A stretch of DNA of 16,616 nt from Anaerolineaceae bacterium (lineage in GTDB: Bacteria > Chloroflexota > Anaerolineae > JAAYZQ01): NCBI GenBank assembly GCA_012514775.1, contig JAAYZQ010000274.1, positions 1 through 16,616 of the forward strand, in the 5' to 3' direction. A program made the position numbers and the translations under genes. This document shows, in pieces, positions 6,683 through 12,326 of the stretch. The notes beneath the pieces were generated by a model. The model was not told the origin of the DNA and made no database searches. It saw only the letters and a program-made list of their open reading frames with translations. How positions within the stretch are numbered: position 1 is the stretch's first letter; each line of letters begins with the position of its first letter.

Positions 6683-8580
6683 CCTGCCAGCTCGGACCAC
6701 AATTCGAGGCGCTCCTGGAGCTGGCCCTCGATCTCGCGGTAGAGGATACCCAGCTCGTAGACGCGCATTGCCTCCTGCCTGGCGCTGGCCTCGCCGATCT
6801 CGTCCTGGAGCGCCTGCACCTGGTGCTCCAGGCGCTGGATCTCGGCTTCCAGCTCGGCCACCTGCTGCCGCCGCGCTTCCTCTTCCCGGCGGGCACGCTG
6901 TTGCTCGCGGCGGGCCTGGCGCTCGTCCACGGAACGCTTTTCGTTCGATTCCTCGGGAGCGGGCTCTGGGTTCTGCCGGGCGCGGGCCTCCTGATATTCG
7001 GCCCACGTGCCTTCGAACACCTCCAGCGCCCGCTCTTCCTCATCGATGATCCACAACTGGCTCGCCAGCCGGTCCACCAGGTAGCGGTCGTGGGTGACCA
7101 GCAGGATGGTGCCCGCGTACTCGTCAAGCACGCTCTCCAGGATCTCCTGGCTGGCAATGTCCAGGTGATTCGTGGGCTCGTCGAGCAATAGGAAATTGGC
7201 CCGCTCCAGGACGAGGCGGGCCAGTGCCACGCGGCTGCGCTCGCCGCCCGACAGGGAGCCGATGCGCTTGAACACGTCGTCGCCCCGGAACAAGAAGCGC
7301 GCGAGAAAGTTCCGCGCCTCGGCCAGGGGCAGATTCTTGACCTCCAGCACCGCGTCCAGGGGCGTTTTTTCCGGATCCAGGTCGCTGTGCACCTGCGCGA
7401 AATAGCCGATCTTCAGGCTGGCACCCAGGCGGGCGTAACCGGCCAGGGGCGCCACCTGGCCGAGCAGGGTCTTGAGCAGGGTCGTCTTGCCCGAGCCGTT
7501 GGGCCCCAGCAGGGCGACGCATTTGCCCCGGCGCAAGTCGAGGTCGGGACAATGAAAGAGGGGGTCCTCCCGCTCGTAGCCCACCACCAGGTCCTGGGTC
7601 CAGAGCACCTTGTCGCCGCTGCGCAGCGGGTCTTGAAAGCGCAGGCTGATGATCTGCTCCTCTCGCGGGCGTTCCAGGAGTTCCTGCTCTTTGAAACGCT
7701 CCAGCCGCTTCAGGCGGCCCTTGGCTTGCCGGTGTAACTGCCCGGCAATGTTGCGCTGGATATAGTCCTCTTGCCTGGCGATCATCTCTTGCTGGGCCTG
7801 GTATTCCCTCGCCAGGCGCTCCCGGCGCTCTAGCCGCTGCAGCGTATAGTGCGAGTAGTTTCCGCCATAGATCTCGATCTGCCCGAAGGCCAGCTCCCAC
7901 ACCTTGCGCACGACGCGGTCCATGAAATAGCGGTCGTGGGCCACCAGGATCACGGTGCCCTCCCACGTGTTCAGGTAGCCTTCCAGCCACTCGATGGCCT
8001 GCAGATCCAGGTGGTTCGTGGGCTCGTCGAGGAGCAGCAAGTCGGGCGACTCCAGGAGCAGGCGGGCCAGAGATGCTCGCGTCTTTTGCCCGCCGCTCAG
8101 GTGGGCCACGGGCAGATCGTGCTCCTCCGTAGGAAAGCCCAGGCCCATGAGCACGTGTCGGGCACGGTCCTGGTAGGTGTAGCCGCCCTGGGCCTCAAAG
8201 CGCTCTCGCAGGGGGGCATAGGCCTCCAGCGCTTCTTCGGCGGCGGCCGGGTTGGCCATCTGGACCTCCAGGTCGTGCAGGCGGGCCTCCATGGCCCGCA
8301 GTGGCTCGAAGACAGCCATAATCTCTTGCCACAGCGAGCCGTCGCCCTCCAGGCTGGCGCCCTGGGGCAGGTAGCCGATGCGCAGCCCCTTGGCGCGGTG
8401 CACCCGGCCGCTGGTCGGCTGCTCCAACCCGGCAAGGATGCGCAGCAGCGTGGTCTTGCCCGTGCCGTTGGCTCCCACCAATGCGATGCGATCGCCGCGC
8501 GCCACGCTGCACGACACGTCCCAGAACAGGTCTTGGGGGCCGTAAGATTTGGCCAGTTGTTCCACAATGACGACAGACAT
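6679..8580 (-). CDS. ABC-F family ATPase (Uup/EttA-like), ribosome-associated
   Basis: A 633-residue protein with two ABC ATPase cassettes on one chain and no membrane segments, the ABC-F layout of translation factors. Cassette 1 has Walker A GANGTGKT (36-43), signature LSGGQ (161-165) and Walker B LLLLDEP (181-187). Cassette 2 has GPNGSGKT (359-366), LSGGE (443-447) and FLLLDEP (463-469). The charged linker between them (about 240-325) corresponds to the region that contacts the P-site tRNA. The C-terminus (about 545-633) is a strongly charged coiled coil like that of Uup. It is the first gene of the leftward run, behind an extended -10 promoter. Antibiotic resistance cannot be inferred; general ribosome rescue or quality control is more likely. 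Confidence 0.95.
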   Translation of the reverse strand: MSVVIVEQLAKSYGPQDLFWDVSCSVARGDRIALVGANGTGKTTLLRILAGLEQPTSGRVHRAKGLRIGYLPQGASLEGDGSLWQEIMAVFEPLRAMEARLHDLEVQMANPAAAEEALEAYAPLRERFEAQGGYTYQDRARHVLMGLGFPTEEHDLPVAHLSGGQKTRASLARLLLESPDLLLLDEPTNHLDLQAIEWLEGYLNTWEGTVILVAHDRYFMDRVVRKVWELAFGQIEIYGGNYSHYTLQRLERRERLAREYQAQQEMIARQEDYIQRNIAGQLHRQAKGRLKRLERFKEQELLERPREEQIISLRFQDPLRSGDKVLWTQDLVVGYEREDPLFHCPDLDLRRGKCVALLGPNGSGKTTLLKTLLGQVAPLAGYARLGASLKIGYFAQVHSDLDPEKTPLDAVLEVKNLPLAEARNFLARFLFRGDDVFKRIGSLSGGERSRVALARLVLERANFLLLDEPTNHLDIASQEILESVLDEYAGTILLVTHDRYLVDRLASQLWIIDEEERALEVFEGTWAEYQEARARQNPEPAPEESNEKRSVDERQARREQQRARREEEARRQQVAELEAEIQRLEHQVQALQDEIGEASARQEAMRVYELGILYREIEGQLQERLELWSELAG

Positions 8581-8606
8581 CGAATCCGTTTCTCCAGTCG
8601 GCCATT

Positions 8607-8634
8607 ATTATACCATACGGCGCAAAGGATACAA
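8607..8634 (-). promoter_or_regulatory. Promoter of the leftward ABC-F/coaE/acyl-CoA run
   Basis: On the minus strand: TTGTAT (8634-8629), 16-base spacer, TATAAT (8612-8607), with TG one base ahead of the -10 (extended -10). The predicted start of transcription falls about 20 bases before the ABC-F ATG at 8580. Confidence 0.7.
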
Positions 8635-8718
8635 CTTGTCTGCGGTCTCTTGCCCCGGCGCGCACCATCATTGGACAGGACTTGACGGATTTTCGGAACT
8701 ATAGGAATGGCAGAGGGC

Positions 8719-8741
8719 GATAAACCGCGCTGGGCTTTATC
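8719..8741 (-). terminator. Weak hairpin downstream of the CPBP gene
   Basis: Inverted repeat GATAAA/TTTATC (8719-8724 and 8736-8741, 11-base GC-rich loop) about 20-45 bases past the CPBP stop. The stem is short and no T-run follows, so termination is only a possibility. The rest of the 183-base gap 8581-8763 holds the promoter of the ABC-F gene and nothing else recognisable. Confidence 0.25.
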
Positions 8742-8763
8742 CGCAGTGCAAATGCTGTCCAGC

Positions 8764-9561
8764 TCAGGGCGGAAAAGGCAGAGGGGAGGTCCAGAGGGTC
8801 GGATCGACGCCCTGCTCCTGGAGATAGGCTTGGGCCACCAGCAAGAGGTAGAGCAAAATGGTGGCCAGGGTGTTGTTCAAGGCGTGGATGGCGATGGCAA
8901 CCCACAGCGAGCGGGTGTATTCGTAGGCCAGGGCCAGGGCGATGCCGATGACAAAGCTGGCCGTGACGACTCCCAGCGCGTCGATATGGCCGATGGCAAA
9001 GACCAGCGAGCTGATGGCGACCGCCGCCGGGATGTCGAGCCGCTGCCGCAGTGCGGTGTAGAAAAAGCCCCGGAAAAAGAGCTCTTCGGCCACGGGAGCG
9101 AAAATTCCGGCCCCCAGCAATGTGACGATAAAGTGGGTCCATGACAGCTCACTGCCCAGGAGCAGCCCGAGGCGCTCCTGCATCCCTTCCAGCCCGCCTC
9201 CCAACCACTGCTGCACGAGGACGCCAATGATCCCTCGCAGCGGTAGAAGGACGATGGTGATACCGGCGACCAGCAGCAGCCACCACCACTGCCATCTTGG
9301 CGGCGCAATCCCCAACTGGGCCCAGGTCAGCTTGCCCGGCCACAGCGCCAACAAGACGGTTCCCCCGGCGAAAAAGAGAACGTTCAGAGTGTAGGCCTGG
9401 AGCATGTATGGCACCGAGCCCTCGCTCAAGAACCCGCGCTGAACGACCAGTGCAACGCCCAGGCCCGCGGCAAAGAACAGACCCATGACCAGCAGCGGGT
9501 AGAGCACGAGTTGAAGACGGCTGAAGGAAGCTTGTTTTGGCCCGGCGCTGTGTTCGTTCAT
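8764..9561 (-). CDS. CPBP family intramembrane metalloprotease-like protein (CAAX protease/abortive-infection family)
   Basis: A 265-residue multi-spanning membrane protein. All three conserved CPBP motifs are visible: EExxxR (Glu159, Glu160, Arg164 in VAEELFFRGFF), FxxxH (FAIGH, His192) and HxxxN (HALNN, His227). Hydrophobic segments near 17-40, 57-75, 92-118, 140-157, 178-191, 196-212 and 218-245 fit the fold. Relatives process prenylated proteins in eukaryotes and act in peptide maturation, immunity or stress in bacteria; the substrate here is unknown. The ATG at 9561 has AAAGGA six bases upstream and an extended -10 box behind it; the longer reading frame upstream runs through this promoter and is not used. 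It stands alone, divergent from the 78-residue protein gene. Confidence 0.92.
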   Translation of the reverse strand: MNEHSAGPKQASFSRLQLVLYPLLVMGLFFAAGLGVALVVQRGFLSEGSVPYMLQAYTLNVLFFAGGTVLLALWPGKLTWAQLGIAPPRWQWWWLLLVAGITIVLLPLRGIIGVLVQQWLGGGLEGMQERLGLLLGSELSWTHFIVTLLGAGIFAPVAEELFFRGFFYTALRQRLDIPAAVAISSLVFAIGHIDALGVVTASFVIGIALALAYEYTRSLWVAIAIHALNNTLATILLYLLLVAQAYLQEQGVDPTLWTSPLPFPP

Positions 9562-9580
9562 GGCAAATCCTTTCCCGCCA

Positions 9581-9589
9581 ATTATACCA
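9581..9589 (-). promoter_or_regulatory. Extended -10 promoter element of the CPBP gene
   Basis: TGGTATAAT on the minus strand, i.e. a perfect TATAAT with the TGn extension, 20 bases ahead of the CPBP start. No good -35 is visible at 16-18 bases, which is typical of extended -10 promoters. Confidence 0.6.
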
Positions 9590-9672
9590 TTGCTTGTTCG
9601 CGATGACCAGATCGGTTCCGGCCCTCCTGGCCCGGCTGCAACTCCTCTTGCACAGCCCGCATGATAGCGCAG

Positions 9673-9701
9673 TTGACCGCCTGTACGTTTTGGCCTATAA
9701 T
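9673..9701 (+). promoter_or_regulatory. Consensus sigma-70 promoter of the small acidic protein gene
   Basis: TTGACC (9673-9678), 17-base spacer, TATAAT (9696-9701): 11 of 12 consensus positions. The -10 box is enclosed by TGGCC (9691-9695) and GGCCA (9704-9708), a small inverted repeat that could be an operator. It leaves a leader of about 90 bases before the GTG at 9799, containing a possible stem CCCTGC/GCAGGG (9743-9748, 9767-9772). Confidence 0.75.
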
Positions 9702-9798
9702 GGGGCCAGGTTATTGGCCGGCTACGGCATCGCACTGCAGCTCCCTGCCGGTACCACCCCATGCGTGCAGGGCATATTACCCTGACAGGAGGACAAGC

Positions 9799-10035
9799 GT
9801 GATACGTCTGACCGACAGTGAATCCGGCAAACCCATCGGCACCATCAGCGAGGCGCAGCTCGAGGTCTTACAGGCCCAGCTCGAAGAAGAGGACAGCGGC
9901 GACCAGGACTATTACATCGACACCGGCACCCTCGATTGGTTCGAGAGCGAGGGCATTGATGCCACCCTCACGGCGCTGCTGCGCCAGGCCCTGGGCACCC
10001 GCGAGGGCATGGAGATCCGCTGGACAAGGGACTAG
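9799..10035 (+). CDS. Small acidic protein of unknown function (78 aa)
   Basis: I do not recognise this protein. It has 78 residues, about 18 acidic against 6 basic, no cysteine and no membrane segment. A central part (GDQDYYIDTGTLDWFESEG) is followed by a likely helix (ATLTALLRQALGTREG) and a short strand (MEIRWTRD), which suggests a compact folded domain. The start is GTG, with a very good ribosome site (ACAGGAGGACAAGC) directly ahead, and a near-consensus promoter about 100 bases upstream, so it should be well expressed. It is divergent from the CPBP gene and followed 82 bases later by the alpha/beta hydrolase, which has its own promoter. No function is assigned. Confidence 0.8.
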   Translation: MIRLTDSESGKPIGTISEAQLEVLQAQLEEEDSGDQDYYIDTGTLDWFESEGIDATLTALLRQALGTREGMEIRWTRD

Positions 10036-10059
10036 CTTGTCCTGGCTCGCCCGGCGGTC

Positions 10060-10088
10060 TTGATCGCGCCAGGCGAACGTGGTACAAT
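10060..10088 (+). promoter_or_regulatory. Promoter of the alpha/beta hydrolase gene
   Basis: TTGATC (10060-10065), 17-base spacer, TACAAT (10083-10088) with TG at 10080-10081 making an extended -10. It lies 29 bases before the ATG at 10118, so the leader is about 20 bases and carries the GAGGAG ribosome site. Confidence 0.7.
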
Positions 10089-10117
10089 AGCGGCAGCATA
10101 GGAGCGAGGAGAAGCGG

Positions 10118-10972
10118 ATGGAGCATTTCGAAGGCACGTTTCACGGGGATGGGGGCATCGAGTTGTACTACCAAGGTTGGTGCCCGCAGGGCACCCCCAG
10201 GGCGACCCTGGCCATCGTCCATGGCTTTGGCGAGCACAGTGGGCGCTATGGCAACGTCGTGAATTGGTTCGTGCCCCGCGGCTATGCTGCCTATGCCTTT
10301 GACGTGCGGGGCAATGGCCGCTCGCCCGGCCCCCGCGGCTACGTCGGCCGCTTCGAGGAGTATCGGGAGGACCTGAGGGCCTTTCTTGACCTGGTCCGCG
10401 GCATTCAGCCCGACGGGCCTCTGTTCCTGCTGGGTCACAGCCAGGGCGGCCTCATCGTCCTGAACCATGTGCTTCACGATCCTTCGGGGATCGACGCCGT
10501 GGTGGCCTCTTCGCCGGCTCTGGGCCGCCTGCCCGTTTCGCCGTTTCTCCTCGTCCTGGCCCGAGCCCTGTCCCGGGTCTGGCCGACCTTTCGCCTGGCC
10601 ACGGGGCTGGACGTCACCGCCCTGTCTCGCGACGAATCGGTGGTGCAGGCCTACGTCGCGGATCCCCTGGTGCACAACATGGGCACGCCACGCCTGGGCA
10701 CCGAGTTAATGGCGGCCATCGAGTGGACTCAGGCCCACGCCGCCGACCTGTCGCTGCCCTGCCTCATCGTGCATGGCACCGACGATCGGATCTGCCCCTG
10801 CGAGGCAAGCCAGGCTTTTTTCGAGCGCTGCACCTGCGCCGGCAAGGAGCGCCTTACCTACGAGGGCGGCTATCACGAGCTGTTCAACGACCTCGATGGG
10901 GAGCGGGTCCTGGCCGACGTGCAAGCCTGGCTGGAGGGCCACCTGGAGCCAGGTAGCGGCCGTGTGAACTAG
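10118..10972 (+). CDS. Alpha/beta hydrolase, monoacylglycerol lipase-like
   Basis: A 284-residue serine hydrolase of the Hydrolase_4/monoglyceride lipase group. The oxyanion segment HGFGEHSGRY (35-44), which is very characteristic of this group, precedes the nucleophile elbow GHSQGG with Ser108; the acid is in HGTDDRICP (Asp222 or 223) and the base is His253 in GYHELFND. A lid region of about 60 residues (140-200) with hydrophobic helices fits lipid access. The likely reaction is release of fatty acid from monoacylglycerol or a lysophospholipid-like ester. There is no signal peptide. GAGGAG sits six bases before the ATG. The cyclotransferase gene starts three bases after its stop, so the two share a transcript. 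Confidence 0.9.
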   Translation: MEHFEGTFHGDGGIELYYQGWCPQGTPRATLAIVHGFGEHSGRYGNVVNWFVPRGYAAYAFDVRGNGRSPGPRGYVGRFEEYREDLRAFLDLVRGIQPDGPLFLLGHSQGGLIVLNHVLHDPSGIDAVVASSPALGRLPVSPFLLVLARALSRVWPTFRLATGLDVTALSRDESVVQAYVADPLVHNMGTPRLGTELMAAIEWTQAHAADLSLPCLIVHGTDDRICPCEASQAFFERCTCAGKERLTYEGGYHELFNDLDGERVLADVQAWLEGHLEPGSGRVN

Positions 10973-10975
10973 CCC

Positions 10976-12136
10976 ATGTTCGAAAGCCGCTCGCAGATCA
11001 CCGGGCAGCAGCGCGAAAGGCGGCTGCCTGCCCTGGCCTTGTCGTGGCTGTTGCTCGTGGCTGCAGCTCTGGCGGCGCTGTCGTGCACGGCAGCCGGCGA
11101 CGGGAACGCGACCATGCCGGCAGCCACACAGACGGCCCCGGCGGCGACCCTGGCCCCCTCGGCCACCCCGGTTCTGCGGGCGACCCTGGCCTCCTCGGTC
11201 ACCCCGGTTCCGCCGGCCCCCAGCCCCACCGTGCTCACGCCCTCGCCCGGTGCCGCGCCGACGCGGGCCGCCACGGCTACCCGCCTGCCTTCCCCCACCA
11301 CGAGCCCGACCCGCCCGGCTGCCTCGCCGGAGGTCAGCCCTACCGTGGTGTCTCCCGTCTATGCCTGCCCGCCCGCCATCGTGCCCGGCGAGACGCCCGT
11401 CTACCGCTACCGTGTCCTTGCCACCTATCCCCACGATGAGACCGCCTTTACCCAGGGACTGGTGTATACGGACGGCATTTTTTACGAGGGCACGGGGCTC
11501 TACGGCCGCTCCAGCCTGCGCCGGGTAGAGCCCGAAACGGGAGAGGTGTTGCAGATCTACCGGTTGCCGGCCCAGTATTTTGGCGAGGGGATCGCCCTCC
11601 ACGGCCGGCGCATCCTGCAATTGACCTGGCAGCCTGTGGCAGGCCAAGATACCGCCGGTTTTGTCTACGACCGGGACAGTTTTGAGCTGCTGGACACGTT
11701 CTTCTATCCCACCGAAGGCTGGGGCCTGACCCACGACGGCACGCGCTTTATCATGAGCGACGGCACGGCGACGCTGCACTTCTGGGATCTCGAGACCCTG
11801 GAAGAGATCGGGCAGGTCCTGGTGCACGATGAGATAGGCCCCGTCCCCTGCCTGAATGAGCTGGAGTACGTCCAGGGGCAGGTGTATGCTAACGTCTGGC
11901 AGACGGACTATGTGGCCGTCATCGACCCGGCAACCGGGAGCGTGACGGCATGGATCGACCTGGCGGGGCTGCTGGAGAGCGCGGGACCGGCGCCTTCCGC
12001 CGACGTGCTGAACGGTATAGCCCACGATGTCGAGGGCGAGCGCCTGTTCGTCACGGGCAAGCTGTGGCCCTGGCTGTTCGAGATCGAGCTGATCGAGCCC
12101 TCCGCGCGGATCCATCTGCCGCTCGTCGGGGGGTAG
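10976..12136 (+). CDS. Glutaminyl-peptide cyclotransferase (plant/papaya type) on a lipoprotein-like tether
   Basis: A 386-residue exported protein. Residues 1-38 form a signal peptide (basic start, hydrophobic LSWLLLVAAALAAL) ending in a possible lipobox with Cys37 (AALSC; Leu is missing at -3, so lipid attachment is uncertain). Residues about 45-128 are a Pro/Thr/Ala-rich linker containing a tandem repeat. The catalytic five-bladed propeller begins near 144 and has the family hallmarks YPHDETAFTQGL, YEGTGLYGRSSLR (Glu171, probable catalytic acid), FGEGIAL and VTGKLWPWLFEIEL. The enzyme converts N-terminal glutamine of peptides to pyroglutamate outside the membrane. It lies 3 bases after the lipase-like gene, with no clear ribosome site, which suggests translational coupling. 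Confidence 0.92.
   Translation: MFESRSQITGQQRERRLPALALSWLLLVAAALAALSCTAAGDGNATMPAATQTAPAATLAPSATPVLRATLASSVTPVPPAPSPTVLTPSPGAAPTRAATATRLPSPTTSPTRPAASPEVSPTVVSPVYACPPAIVPGETPVYRYRVLATYPHDETAFTQGLVYTDGIFYEGTGLYGRSSLRRVEPETGEVLQIYRLPAQYFGEGIALHGRRILQLTWQPVAGQDTAGFVYDRDSFELLDTFFYPTEGWGLTHDGTRFIMSDGTATLHFWDLETLEEIGQVLVHDEIGPVPCLNELEYVQGQVYANVWQTDYVAVIDPATGSVTAWIDLAGLLESAGPAPSADVLNGIAHDVEGERLFVTGKLWPWLFEIELIEPSARIHLPLVGG
11144..11215 (+). repeat. Two-copy 36-base tandem repeat in the cyclotransferase linker
   Basis: Copies 11144-11179 and 11180-11215 share the pattern GCGACCCTGGCC-CCTCGG-CACCCCGGTTC with a few substitutions. In frame they encode ATLAPSATPVLR and ATLASSVTPVPP, so the duplication lengthens the Thr/Pro linker by 12 residues without breaking the frame. 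Confidence 0.85.
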
Positions 12137-12163
12137 GCCGGGGTGGTCCATCGGTTGCTGCCT

Positions 12164-12192
12164 TTGCTCTGACTTGTGTTTTCCTGTATAAT
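12164..12192 (+). promoter_or_regulatory. Promoter of the sugar-nucleotide enzyme gene
   Basis: TTGCTC (12164-12169), 17-base spacer, perfect TATAAT (12187-12192). The leader to the ATG at 12327 is about 125 bases long; apart from the GAGAGGGG ribosome site I see no recognised RNA element in it. The 190-base gap 12137-12326 holds nothing else. Confidence 0.65.
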
Positions 12193-12326
12193 TGAGGGCA
12201 GGGCAAGTCGTTCATGAGTTCACGGCGGGGCGCAGGGTGTTGCTCTCCCGCAGAAGAATATCGGGCGGTATGATCGTCGTGTAGACAAGACGCGCAACTC
12301 AGCCTGGTCCACGAGAGGGGAAAACG

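Noticed and set aside
5901..7157. Leftward frame overlapping coaE and the end of the ABC-F gene in another phase
   Set aside because: Its product is Arg/Gly/Ala/Ser-rich low complexity without motifs, while coaE and the ABC-F protein in the other frames are complete.
9562..9762. Longer N-terminus for the CPBP protein
   Set aside because: The extension would run through the -10 promoter element and lacks a ribosome site; the ATG at 9561 has AAAGGA at the right distance.
10706..12151. Leftward frame opposite the cyclotransferase gene
   Set aside because: Antisense to a protein with signal peptide and conserved propeller motifs; the frame's Gly/Arg-rich stretch mirrors the Pro/Thr linker codons.
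12193..12326. Possible riboswitch or small RNA in the leader of the sugar-nucleotide gene
   Set aside because: The leader is about 125 bases, but no known conserved core or strong stem followed by a T-run was found.
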